A stretch of DNA of 64,000 bases from Theocolax elegans (lineage: Eukaryota; Arthropoda; Insecta; Hymenoptera; Cerocephalidae), in NCBI GenBank assembly GCA_026168455.1, contig CM047426.1, positions 83,913,986 through 83,977,985 of the forward strand, in the 5' to 3' direction. Below the pieces are notes generated by a model that was given only the letters and a program-made list of their open reading frames with translations, did not search any database and was not told the origin of the DNA. Made by a program: the position numbers and the translations under genes. Shown piece after piece: positions 50,847 through 63,400 of this stretch (the stretch's first letter is position 1; each line of letters opens with the position of its first letter).

Positions 50847-53035
50847 CTCCACCCCGAATATTAGCGAATTTATTAACTAATTTATATATTTACAATGTTT
50901 ACTTAATACTAAATTATGTACAGTGACATTTTTTGGTTTGATCGCTTTGACTTCGGGCATTCTAGCTATGTCGATTACAAATATTAGTCTTGATATTTTA
51001 TTATTATTTGAATTTTGCTCATTAATTAACTTATTATTATTATCGTTAGTTGACAAGTATTTTACTTATAACTAATATTTGTTTCTTTTACGAGGTATGA
51101 GGTGTACAATGTTTTTACTAGTATATCAAAAGTAAAATTTTTTTCTTCGCAGCGTTCGTTTTTAGCACAGGGCGCTTTTCTCCGATTTGATCTAATGGTG
51201 AACTGTTTCCTGCGGGCTCGGTAAGGAGGTCGTCAGGAATAAAATAAGCTGCTTTAAATACCTTAATGGTTACAACGCATGGATTGCCATTAATATTGAT
51301 CTTATAATCTAAATCGTTAATATATTCGATCACTTTGTAAGAACCGGAGTACGTTATACGGACGTTCTAAAGGTTTTTCTCGTACCTCCGACTGCCTCTG
51401 ACTTTACACCATAAGTGTTATATACTTATACTTATGTTCTACAGGGACTGGCGTAATGTTGCGCATATGTACATACATACTCGCGAAATTCTTCGACAAA
51501 GATCTGCAGGTTTGGCGTATAGTCGTCGCTAAGAAAAAATTGCTGTAGAGATATTCTGCCGGAGAAGTACTGGTATCTAGCCGAATGTGTCCTAACAGAA
51601 CCGTAGATAATTGTCTAAGCCAATTTTTTTCGCTATAGCACATTATTGCGGGGTTAAGGTTAAATACGTCTAGCGTGAAAGGTGAACCATTAGTAATTAT
51701 GTGATGACAAATCTCTTTTGACAAAGTGGGTTTACTGGGAGCAGTCCCGGTAATTTCCGCAAATTTTTCTAAAATTTTTGAAATTTCGGACGATTAATCT
51801 AAAACGCTAATACCTCAAATCTACCGAGCTTTTTAACTCACCTAAATCTGATTTGTTTGTCATCGGTCAATTAAACGTCGCTTACACGCGTCGGCTAGAA
51901 GATCGTAGCGATTGAGCAGATCCGCGCCGATAATAGGGTGTAAGGGTGGAGTACTGCCGCAATACAAAAATCTCACACTAATGGAGCGTTAAACACTTGT
52001 GACCAAATGTAATTTGCTTTTCATTAGCAGCAAAAAGTTTGAAATCGGATGATTTGAAGTTTGGGTTTTGGTTTGCCTGTATTAAGGAGATTTCCGCTCT
52101 GGTATCTATTAATAACGTTAATCCTAAATCTATATCGCGAATGTGGAGACGTTACAGTTATTTTGCCCCCTCAGCTACCACCTCCGCGTAAAAAGGGTCT
52201 ATTCGTTTCCCTAGTTTGTTATTCCACTCTAACTACGTGGTTTTTGGAAAAACAAGCTTTTTTCCGCGAATTTTCGATGTACCCAACAAAGTTCAGGCTT
52301 TTTATTGTTTGAATTCGATTTTGAACGCGCACGATGTTTACCGTTTGATCTCTCACGACTAGGTCCACCATTGTGATTTTTCTCTAAAACTCTTCAATCG
52401 GTTTGAAATTTGCTTTAACACACTCGTAATTTCACTGAGTGTGGTTGAATTGCCTGACGTGACTGCAGAGATTTGAGTCGGATTTGAGTCTAAAGCTTCG
52501 ACATATTTATCAGCCATCTCCGCTAATTTATTTAAATCTGGTTCGTTCGCTACCAATAAAACTGTTCTACACGGAGCTGCTAATTGGTCCAAAAAAACTG
52601 TACGCAGAACTTCTCGGAGATGCGTTAATACATATATTATTCTAATATAGATACTTGACCTTTAATTAACTGTCTTAAACATGTTTCTGCTGAACTAAGT
52701 CGATATTAAACGAGCTTTCACGCGATCGAAAATTTCTGCGGGACTCGGATTTATCGTTATTAAGTCTTTAATATAGTCTGAAAGGTTTCCATATCTAATT
52801 TTTCTGCAATATAATCGGTTTTTGTTGATGATGCTGCAAATCCTGCATTTTTTAATGTAATCTCGGCCTGGTATAAACCATGAGTCGGGATTTTCGCGCG
52901 CGAAATTACTAATTTTTGGAGCACAGTACGCCGCAAAAACCTGTGCCGAATTTCCCGAATCGTCTTTATCTTTACATATGATCTATTTGCAATTGCATAG
53001 CTATAAGATTCCAAATCTTTTAATTTTACTTTCAT
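50847..53035 (-). pseudogene. Degenerate, internally deleted Ty3/gypsy gag-pol remnant
   Basis: In minus order: a Gag-like start (MKVKLKDLESYSY, 53035), Gag residues NPSPAEIFDRVKARL, then DQLAAPCRTVLLVANEPDL with KLAEMADKYVEAL typical of gypsy Gag, a Cys-poor LCWVHRKF segment, a protease-like LLIDTRAEISLI (the usual DTG is DTR) and IIGADLLNRYDLL. The frame then jumps to integrase C-terminal sequence (KNWLRQLSTVLLGHI, SPAEYLY) and a pol tail (VIEYINDLDYKI, FKAAYF). The reverse transcriptase, RNase H and most of integrase are missing. Several in-frame stops occur. The copy is dead. Confidence 0.8.
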
Positions 53036-53937
53036 ATGCGTTTCAATTATTTAATAATGTTCTTTAAATAACTAATTTTTTAATGAAAACTACAGTTTAT
53101 TATAACTTTTTGTTGAATTTTAAAATTTATTGAAATTTTGCTATTTGTAAGTATAATTATGCATGCAACTAACATACCTTACTAATATCTATTAATACTG
53201 TAAATAATAGACCCTACCCAATTTCATCCTTTCCTATCAATGGTTTCCATTGGATAATATTAATAACATTATTTTACATTTATTTGTATTTATATTACAA
53301 CATATAAAACATTAAATTTGTAATGTTATTGATATTAGCTAAGAGCAGGAAAATAATTTTTTACGTGTTAAAAACATAAAGAATTTTTTTGTTTCATACA
53401 ACAATAATACTTTTTTACAATTATAATTTAAAAATCGAGTTATATCAATATTTTATTTCATTTAATTATTTTTCCTCTACCTGCTTTTGTGTAACTTTGT
53501 TTATTTATATCTATATACAATCATCAGAAAACGGCATAATAATACACCCTAATATTATTATTCTGTATATTCGTCTTCTTTAAAATAATATTTATTTATT
53601 CTTTTTTTCTATTTTAAATATTTACAAAAAAAATGCATTAAAATTAATAGGCATCGCGAAAAAAAATTACAAATCAAGAAAGTTTAGTACCAGAGACAAA
53701 AATAAATCAAAGTAACATGGGAGCGTTTATCCACGACAAACGAATCAATATAGATGATTCAAAATGGTTTGTGTTGTATAAAATATTTATTCAATTAGTT
53801 ATTAACAGCATTGATTATCTACACAATTGTAGGCGCGCAGATATTTTTTTAAATCATAAGCCAAATTATATTTACTGACCGCTTACCATGAGCGGTCGGT
53901 AACGATAGGAATTTTTATAGTATACCGCGCGAATATC
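53036..53937. other. AT-rich stretch where the gypsy 5' LTR would be expected
   Basis: No match to the 50458-50846 LTR was seen in the expected minus orientation, so the 5' LTR is lost or replaced. Nothing else recognised. A GCGGTC-rich short inverted repeat (GACCGCTTACCATGAGCGGTC) spans 53878-53898. Confidence 0.5.
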
Positions 53938-54092
53938 GGCCGTAGGCGGCGGAGACTGACGCGCCGCCTGCCTCATGGGGGAACGAACTAATGCTATTGG
54001 GAGACAAGACTGACTTCAAGAAATCAGCGGTTCTGGCCTTCTATATATAAGCCACCGTATTTCTACCGTAGGTACTTCTATATTCTCTGACA
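53938..54092 (+). repeat. LTR-end-like repeat, inverted relative to 50458-50600
   Basis: Shares long near-identical runs with the reverse complement of 50458-50600: GACGCGCCGCCTGCCTCATG, GACTGACTTCAAGAAATCAG and CTATATATAAGCCACCGTA. It ends CTCTGACA like the other copy. Several small differences and indels show they are old or belong to different family members. Because this copy is plus-oriented, the pair brackets the gypsy remnant as an inverted repeat. Confidence 0.8.
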
Positions 54093-55462
54093 AACTTGAA
54101 TCGACGTATTAATATATGGGATGGCAATTCTATGTGTGAAAATTTCTTTACCATCAGAGGTCGTATTCTTCTATAATTCAAAGTAGTAATCGTAAATATT
54201 TATTATTAAAGTTAATAGTGTTGTACTTGTATAAGAATATTGTTAAACAATTTTTAATTGTTTAACAATATAACATTAGTGTCTTAAAACTGTAACTTCA
54301 ACACTAATTATTAATAATATTTATTGTAAATAGTTTTAAAGTTTTCAGCTGTGTCATAATCGCAATATTACAAAAATTTTACATGAGCGATAAGCTCATC
54401 TTTCATACGTAAAAACATAATATCGACAATGGCCAAATATACAATTCAATTACGCAGAATATTAATAATAATAATTTTCATGCAACATACTTCAAATAAG
54501 AGTAATATTAAAGTTTAATAAAAATGCTCTTCTTCAATGTTTCATTGGTTTGTTAGAAATGAAGAATAGTTAGTCGCGCGGTATCGCTCGCACATTCGCA
54601 AGTTCAATAACGTTGTTGTAACAATACCAAAAATTTGTGACAATCGAGCATATTTTACTCACAGGTAAATACAATTCCATTAGTTTCGTTATCGCAAATA
54701 CATTGATAACTGAACATCCCTGATCCCAGAGACTAGAGAGTGCTCCAATTTTTAACGATTAAAGCTCGAAAAATATAAAGATTATACTTTCAGCGATTTG
54801 GCAACATTGCCTTGACTTGGTGTATTCCTATATATATTTAGTATCTTGCGAACACTCATATCTGCTTTTGACAATTACGTACTACTGACGCGATAAAGAA
54901 TATCTGTTTATCATTATTTCATTTATTGATTTGCTGGTGTTGGTCTCGCGAAGACGCCGTGTATGCAACCAGACGATATCGTTGATATTCACGTGAGAAA
55001 AGAGTGTAAATGTGAAATCTATAGGTCAGAAGAGAAGGAAGTATCGTTGTACCTCGACCCGAGTAAAACAGTCAAATAACCAGTCACAGTCAGAGGTAGG
55101 AATTGACATCCAAGCGATCCGGCAACGTTGCGTCGGAGTAAAGGGGAGGGATCGGACTTCGGAGGCACTCGCGACTCTCGCGAGTCTCGGCCTATCGTTG
55201 TGTGTATCTCGTCGTGTCTCGCTCCTGCGCTCGAGAAAGAGAGACCGAGAGAGGGACCGAGAGAGGGAGAGAGTCCGACGGCGCGGCGGGGGCTCCGAGC
55301 GAGCTGAGAACGAGCTTTCGGGCACAGTACGGTGAGCGATATGCAGCCTACTCGTGGCGCACCTCCGTACACTCACCGTCGCCGCCGCCTTTTTCCCTGA
55401 ATACGCATCTAAAAACTTCATCCCTCGTTCCGAGGAGAAGTTTACGGATAAACCTCGCGTGT

Positions 55463-55507
<45 letters not shown>

Positions 55508-55800
55508 TAAATATATATTTATATATATATACTTACGTAAATCTAGATACCTATAGGTATGTAAGTGAATTGCGGGTGTATAAGGGAAGCTCACGAAATC
55601 GCCGTTTCCCCGTGTAGTAATACTTGACTCGGTAGTGTGGATGTGCGCGGGTGGTGAGCCCTTCTTGGTGCCGTGGGGCTCGGCTTTTGTGGGGTGGGCG
55701 GACGCCAACGGGGGGTGATGAGGCCGGTCGACGCCGCCGGCTGGACGGCGCTTAGGCTCGCGCGGTGAAACCCGAGGATTAGCGGCCGCGCGAGGCAAAT
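54093..55800 (+). promoter_or_regulatory. Upstream region and long GC-rich leader of the FERM gene
   Basis: 54093-54890 is AT-rich with nothing recognised. From about 54930 GC content rises sharply, with CpG-rich, GA-rich and CCGCCG-rich runs up to the ATG at 55801, as in a promoter and long 5' UTR. Several long frames on both strands (for example 55012-55335 and 55026-55466) are explained by this composition and show no domain. Confidence 0.55.
55466..55503. repeat. AT/TA microsatellite in the FERM gene leader
   Basis: An uninterrupted TA run of about 38 bases, continued by a looser AT-rich tract to about 55530. Confidence 0.9.
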
Positions 55801-55896
55801 ATGTTGAAATTCGGCAGTAAGAGCGACGTTACGGTGGTGCATCGCGCCACTATTCGACTCCTCGACGACTCTGAGATCATACATTGTGATTTTCAG
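55801..55896 (+). CDS. FERM-domain protein (FRMD3/FRMD5-like), first coding exon
   Basis: The ATG at 55801 opens a 32-codon exon encoding MLKFGSKSDVTVVHRATIRL then LDDSEIIHCDFQ, ending in phase 0 before GTAACG. TIRLLDDSE matches the first strand of the FERM F1 lobe in FRMD3/FRMD5-type proteins (VRLLDDSEYTCTIQ). These proteins link membrane proteins to the cytoskeleton. The rest of the gene was not found and must lie right of the window, so the first intron exceeds 8.1 kb. Assignment among FERM families rests on about 12 residues; other 4.1-type proteins are possible. Confidence 0.65.
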
Positions 55897-58800
55897 GTAA
55901 CGAATCAACCTTTTTTCTTATCTTCCCAAATTTTACCACGGATCCTTATTAGTTTTGAGCTTTTTCCTATACTTTACGCGACTGGTAAATATACTGTGGA
56001 TTACTATTAAATCATCTTGTCCACAGTATCGAACAATTTCGTTATCGTTTTATGCGTTTAGAGTAGGTATTTTTAGGCGCGATTCATCCTAGGTTTACTT
56101 ATATGCACTTGACGATTGAAATAATTATTGTGCTTATTTTTATATTGTAAAGATACTACTTGTGTTACGTACGACTCGGTATTTTGCAGGCATATGACAT
56201 ATATATACCGAGCTACAGGGTTACGGGGGGTGCGCGTATTAAAACTGAACACGTTCGCTTCGACTATTTTATGCATAAATAAATTTAATTTTTTTTTTCG
56301 TTACAATAACATTTATTACATTTCTCTAAGTCACTTATATTTACCATTATTATTTAATGTAATTATTTATTTATTTATTTAATCATTTCACGAATACAGT
56401 ATATTTATTGAACGTAATATTTGGATAAAATAATATTAATGTGTATTACAACCTATATTACTTTATTATTATCAGCTGCAATACGTATTCGAATCTCGGT
56501 ACTTTTTCTATATATTTTTTAAAATTAAATATAATTACTTAGTATTGACCTTAATTAAACGAAATAGCTATGTATTGTATATTTAATGTTTGAATAAACG
56601 ATTAGTTAGATTAAAAAACAACTATACGAATGGTATAGGTATGTATCAAGGTACAACGTAAATACATAGATTAATATTGATTAATTGTATTATGTAATAA
56701 AATATTAAATACCGTATATAGAAGGTGTTCGATTACTAATCTTAAAACATTTCAGAGTTTTTATTTTAAAATGTACGAATAATACTTGATTATTAATAAA
56801 TAAGACAATATTTATAATGATGAATGGATCTCGCTTATGAATTTAAAATGATTTGTATACACACGCATTATAATCTTATCAACGAAACTGTATAGCGGAC
56901 AATTATAAAATACAGAAATTTACAGTAATATGGATGTAAACGCAATTCATTCATAAAAAGATAAATATTCTTTTCAGCTACATCAAATAGCTTTCATAAT
57001 TAGTTAATATGAGTTTTGTTAATACCTTATATTGTGACAATGATCACTTTTGTCCCTTCTTTTTTTTAAGACGATAGCTAAGTTTTCATCTATAAATTAA
57101 CTCGAATCGCGTGCTCTTTTTCTATACACGCGTATAAAAAGCAACTTGGCTTTTGTGTGCACCATCGATTTTCTAGCGCGTTTTCTTCGTTTTCGTCGTC
57201 GTCTGGCGACACACACGCACCCACACACATACGCGCGCCCTCGTGTACATGTATATATTCAAAGGGGTTACCTCTTCCTTCGTATATAGTTAATAGAAAC
57301 CCTCGCGAGAGAAGCGGGACGGTAAATACCTTTTTTTAATACTATCTCGAATTCATTTTCCATTTGATTACCAAATGGAGAAAAATATTGTTTTCCCGCG
57401 CGAGACGCCTAGAAATGAGTATATTTTTTGATGCGGTGCAAAAGCGTTTCATTCATGCATTTTCATTGAGGTATATTGATTTTATGCATGAGTAAGCCTG
57501 AAATTATTGATCACTGGAGTTGGTGTGTCTTAAAAAAACGTTTGTTGCTGATTTCTTTTGTTGGTTTTGTTTATTTTTACTTAATGCAGTAGTCTTTATT
57601 AAATTATCTACTAATATTTGTGCAGATGTTAATTGCAAATGATTGTGATGTTGTTCCTAGTTTTATAAAATACCTGTACAGTATATCTTTTGAACAGTAA
57701 ATTGAATTTAACAGTATATATTACTTTTATTTCGTGTAATTAAGTACAACAAAAGGTTGCCTGTTTAATTGTTCATATTGTTTTATGTGGATTGATTTAT
57801 GTATATAGGAAAATAATTAAATCAACATTTACACTATTACGTTATCTTAAAAATACATATGCGAAATGGAGTCACTCGAATTTTTTATACTTTTGATATG
57901 TACTGGAATACATGATTTTATGTAATAAAATAATCTATATTTTTTATGTATTTTATGATTTTTATAAAATTAAAAATTAAATTTGTTCGAGAATAGTGTG
58001 AGTGTTTGACTATTATTTAATCATACAATAAAAAAATAAATAAAATTTAAGAAACAATTAATAAAAATTAGTGTGTATCTTGAGTTATAACAGTCAGTAT
58101 ATATATACTATTATTTTTAATTTAAAATTGCAAACTTCAATTCTGAAAAGTTATTATGAACATAAGTATCCGTTTACAGTGTTTTGCTTCATACACTTAA
58201 CATTTTTAGGAAAAGTTTTGATATACGTTTGATATTTTCTATTTGATTACGCAGCACATATTCATATTGTATATGCAGAGTTAATAATTATTTACTTGCC
58301 CTAGTTTCGAATTAAGGTATATTATTTATATATGCACAGCTATTAAAATCTCATTGAACTTATTTAAGACTGTATATTATGACTAAAGATACATATTGTG
58401 TAGAAAACGTTCGAGTTCGGAAACTTTTATATAATTTAATTATGAAACTATACGTATCAAACGTGAAAAATTAAAAATAAATTAAACTTTCACTTTTCAG
58501 TTAGGCATACCTGCAAAATAGACATTTTATCATTTTTGTTAGCGAATTTATAATAATTTTAAAAATATCTCGTTGGATAACCTATCCACATATCGTTAAT
58601 GTTATTTAACGGAAATAAAAAATATCCTGTCAAACTGTTCCTATGTCGATGTAATAAATTTTACGCATAGAGTTCAACAATTAACAAGATAAGAGTTAAC
58701 TATAGGTATTCCCTGCGAAATTCATTGACAGAGGACTAAACGCAATAGATCCACGCCCCTGTAGAAATGCTTGGAAAACTGCGCAATTCTTTTTTAATTT

Positions 58801-59802
58801 CTTGTCCAGTAGACACGTAGATAAGAATCAAAAATTTCAACTATAATTTTCATATTTTCAGAACGTCTTCAGCATGGGTTATATACATATGTGTGTCAGC
58901 GTGTCACCGGATGGGTTTACTTGTGCTCGAGCACGCGCGCGCGCGTTGCTCCTCTATATATCGTGCATTTCGATCGATCCGTAGAACCGAGCGTTTGTCA
59001 AAATTCGTTCCGCGGCGCGCACCTCCTTTGACCCCGGGCTTTGTTTTTAACCAGCACTAGGTTTTTTTATTATAATCCTTTATTTCTTTCGTCGTTATTA
59101 TTTTCATTGCTATACTTTTTTTTCGAGAGCATTCCGAATATTAAATTTTTTATATGAATTTTTCTTCAACGTTGCCTTTAGTTTTTTATGGTATATTTTT
59201 AATATATGTAGCGAAATATTAAATTTAATATTGAACATGTAGCAAACGTTAATGATATACTTTGATTTCTTTACACACTTCTTTATATATTCGTTATATA
59301 CGTGTAATAGAAATTTGATTATTTCATTCGACTGCGAACTTTTGTATACCATTTACATTTTTATTGAAGGTTGAGTTACATCGATTACACGAAAACACAT
59401 GCTGAACTAAACATTTTACATAGCCTATATACCGTATATACATATGTAATAGTATTTTTTCATCGTGGGTATATTATACTGAAACTTATGCGATTTTTAT
59501 TAGAAAGTAAATAAAATATACCCAGATTTCTATTTACTCGGTAGCATAAAAAAAATAATGTTTCGATCAATATTTACTTTGGATTATACATATCGTTCGA
59601 ATGGAAATTTTAACTTCTAGTCGGTATATACCCTTTATTTTAGAATCTATAGCAATTTTTCATTTCGGGAAAAATATTTTTTAGCTTATTAGTGAAGAAA
59701 GCTGATACAATTATAGATATGGTATATATATATATATATAATGACTGGTAATAATGTTGGAAAGTATTTAATTGACAATATCCGTAAGAATAAAGTTGAT
59801 CG
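55897..59802 (+). other. FERM gene intron 1, first part
   Basis: AT-rich, without recognisable exons. Two promoter-like patches stand out: 57115-57320, with TATAAAAAG at 57133-57141 followed by GC- and CA-rich sequence, and 58875-59050, with CGCGCGCG and CCGCGGCGCGC. Either may be an alternative promoter of the FERM gene or of an unannotated non-coding transcript. Confidence 0.45.
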
Positions 59803-61530
59803 TGGAAAAGTTGCGTGAAAATCATGTTGTATCTCTTTCACTCTCGATCATCGTTGCACTGCGAGATCTATATACACGATCGATCAAACGAGTTTCACGC
59901 GTGTTACGTAAAATAAAAAAAAACTTTCTAACCGGAAAAATCGAACACAGGGGCTTATCAAAGATCGAAATTGAGTTGTATCACGCAAGCATGAGTCTTT
60001 AAGATTTTTGGAAAAATATAGTTTTCAGCTTCAGTGTCGTATAATAAAGTAAAATAATTATATAATATTAAAATGCTAAAGCTTTGAGCATTTATTTTGT
60101 ATTTTTTAAGTAAAAAATTTAATAGGTAAAGATGAATAGTTTTATAAACTCTAAAACACTATGTTTCAGTGCAGTGGCATAAATATATATATATTGTATA
60201 CGTACTTATATACGTATTTGTATATCTTAACGGTTTATGTAAATTAATCACAATTACGTTTAATGTTAAAAATTAATAAAAACAATTCATTATATACTGA
60301 AGTGGAAATAATTATCATGTTAAGTAGATATGCCCGAAGAACAGTCAAACTAAAATAGGGATACATACGTGTATTTATACACGTATATGTATCTATATAA
60401 ATATTTTTTCAGACTTAAATTACATAGTTATTAATTTATTAAAACTGTATTATGAAATCAGATTTTAAAATTTATTTTTAATTAATTCTATTTAAAGCAT
60501 GCAACAGAACATTTATAGTTTGTAACCTCACTTAATTATTCTGACACATATATATAGTCGAGGTGAATAAAGAGATGTATGACTATAGACGGTTATAATT
60601 CTAATCATAAAAGTTTTCTCGAACATTTCTGACAAAGCGCTGAAAACGTATTAATTAAATATTTTAGAAGTCGAATATAAGTGTGGTCATGTAAATTCTT
60701 TTTTTATGATTTTCTAGTATTATATTTATTGTTATCTTTACGATTGTAAGCGATAAATTTACGTGTATATTATTGTGTTATAGTATTGCAGTAATAACTA
60801 GATTAAATAGAGATTAGTAACCTACTTTTATGTATAGTAAATCAATTCACACAACTAATTTGCTATGAGTATATTTCTTACACGTATTTCATACGATTTT
60901 TTGTGTTGTAACAGTACTATTTAATGACAGAGAGAGGGAGAGAGAGAGAGAGAGAGAGAGAGCATTTTAACAAAAATTATGATTAAAAATTAATTAGTTT
61001 GATCCAAAATCAAATTATACAAATAACATAAGTCGCTGAATGCATTTTGAATCAGAATTTATAAAATTAGAAGATTAGTGGTAATTATTTAATTAATATA
61101 AAATAGTTTATATTTGACTAAATCAAGTTTATACATATTATATAGAAGAAAAATCGACTCAAAACCGATTGATTTAGTATATTTTAAATTTTATGTTAAT
61201 TATATTTTGAGACTTTTAATTTATGGTAAGCGAGTAATCTGTACTTATAACTGCATAAATTATTTATGTTAATTTAAAAAATGATATATATTGACGTATG
61301 ATATTTATTGTATGTTGAACAAACCTAAATATAAAATATTTTTGCACTAAAAAGGTCTTGTTTTATCAAACTGATTTCTGTCCATTACAGTGGAATGAAT
61401 CTACTGCAACAATTCCAATGCAGTCTAATGTAAATTACACAATTACTACGAGACACTCGAAATTTAGCTCAGCGCCCCCACTTATCCTGACATTTATGCC
61501 AACCGATCTTCTTCGGTAATAGGGTGATTT
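59803..61530 (+). repeat. Tandem duplication, copy 1 (1728 bp)
   Basis: Starts TGGAAAAGTTGCGTG and runs directly into copy 2. In the stretches I compared the copies differ only by one T in a T-run (near 60405) and by GA-repeat length. It contains a 60-odd-codon plus frame (LEKLRENHVVSLS onward) of unknown meaning and a GA microsatellite near 60927-60962. Confidence 0.93.
60927..60962. repeat. GA microsatellite, copy 1
   Basis: GA run inside tandem copy 1. The equivalent in copy 2 (about 62657-62693) is two bases longer. Confidence 0.9.
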
Positions 61531-62662
61531 TGGAAAAGTTGCGTGAAAATCATGTTGTATCTCTTTCACTCTCGATCATCGTTGCACTGCGAGATCTATA
61601 TACACGATCGATCAAACGAGTTTCACGCGTGTTACGTAAAATAAAAAAAAACTTTCTAACCGGAAAAATCGAACACAGGGGCTTATCAAAGATCGAAATT
61701 GAGTTGTATCACGCAAGCATGAGTCTTTAAGATTTTTGGAAAAATATAGTTTTCAGCTTCAGTGTCGTATAATAAAGTAAAATAATTATATAATATTAAA
61801 ATGCTAAAGCTTTGAGCATTTATTTTGTATTTTTTAAGTAAAAAATTTAATAGGTAAAGATGAATAGTTTTATAAACTCTAAAACACTATGTTTCAGTGC
61901 AGTGGCATAAATATATATATATTGTATACGTACTTATATACGTATTTGTATATCTTAACGGTTTATGTAAATTAATCACAATTACGTTTAATGTTAAAAA
62001 TTAATAAAAACAATTCATTATATACTGAAGTGGAAATAATTATCATGTTAAGTAGATATGCCCGAAGAACAGTCAAACTAAAATAGGGATACATACGTGT
62101 ATTTATACACGTATATGTATCTATATAAATATTTTTTTCAGACTTAAATTACATAGTTATTAATTTATTAAAACTGTATTATGAAATCAGATTTTAAAAT
62201 TTATTTTTAATTAATTCTATTTAAAGCATGCAACAGAACATTTATAGTTTGTAACCTCACTTAATTATTCTGACACATATATATAGTCGAGGTGAATAAA
62301 GAGATGTATGACTATAGACGGTTATAATTCTAATCATAAAAGTTTTCTCGAACATTTCTGACAAAGCGCTGAAAACGTATTAATTAAATATTTTAGAAGT
62401 CGAATATAAGTGTGGTCATGTAAATTCTTTTTTTATGATTTTCTAGTATTATATTTATTGTTATCTTTACGATTGTAAGCGATAAATTTACGTGTATATT
62501 ATTGTGTTATAGTATTGCAGTAATAACTAGATTAAATAGAGATTAGTAACCTACTTTTATGTATAGTAAATCAATTCACACAACTAATTTGCTATGAGTA
62601 TATTTCTTACACGTATTTCATACGATTTTTTGTGTTGTAACAGTACTATTTAATGACAGAGA

Positions 62663-62693
<31 letters not shown>

Positions 62694-63261
62694 CATTTTA
62701 ACAAAAATTATGATTAAAAATTAATTAGTTTGATCCAAAATCAAATTATACAAATAACATAAGTCGCTGAATGCATTTTGAATCAGAATTTATAAAATTA
62801 GAAGATTAGTGGTAATTATTTAATTAATATAAAATAGTTTATATTTGACTAAATCAAGTTTATACATATTATATAGAAGAAAAATCGACTCAAAACCGAT
62901 TGATTTAGTATATTTTAAATTTTATGTTAATTATATTTTGAGACTTTTAATTTATGGTAAGCGAGTAATCTGTACTTATAACTGCATAAATTATTTATGT
63001 TAATTTAAAAAATGATATATATTGACGTATGATATTTATTGTATGTTGAACAAACCTAAATATAAAATATTTTTGCACTAAAAAGGTCTTGTTTTATCAA
63101 ACTGATTTCTGTCCATTACAGTGGAATGAATCTACTGCAACAATTCCAATGCAGTCTAATGTAAATTACACAATTACTACGAGACACTCGAAATTTAGCT
63201 CAGCGCCCCCACTTATCCTGACATTTATGCCAACCGATCTTCTTCGGTAATAGGGTGATTT
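61531..63261 (+). repeat. Tandem duplication, copy 2 (1731 bp)
   Basis: Directly adjoins copy 1 in the same orientation. The outer edges share TGG (59803-59805 and 63262-63264), a 3-bp microhomology at the breakpoint. Length differs from copy 1 by 3 bases, explained by the T-run and GA-repeat changes. Confidence 0.93.
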
Positions 63262-63400
63262 TGGGCTTTCGTGATAGCCCACAAGCTTCCTTATCGACTA
63301 CCTCCGTCTTCAAGGAAGTTTCTTCCTCTATTCTTCTATAGATCTTGGGTACTTCCTTGCCTCTTCGACTATAAGGAAGCGTTTTTTTTTGTTCAGACAT
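63200..63400 (-). other. Unrecognised 66-codon reading frame across the duplication edge
   Basis: Starts MSEQKKTLPYSRRGKEVP and ends KKIGWHKCQDKWGR. It is Lys/Glu/Arg-rich with ordinary codon variety, GC-richer than the flanks and with the repeated word AAGGAAG. No family is recognised. The last 20 codons lie inside tandem copy 2, so copy 1 carries only that tail (61470-61530). Could be a fragment of a mobile-element or host gene, or chance. Confidence 0.3.

Noticed and set aside
55012..55466. Overlapping Arg/Ser-rich frames of 100-146 codons on both strands
   Set aside because: Composition of the GC-rich FERM gene leader; none has a domain or splice support.
59772..60002. 76-codon frame repeated at 61524-61730
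   Set aside because: Present twice only because of the tandem duplication; no family match.
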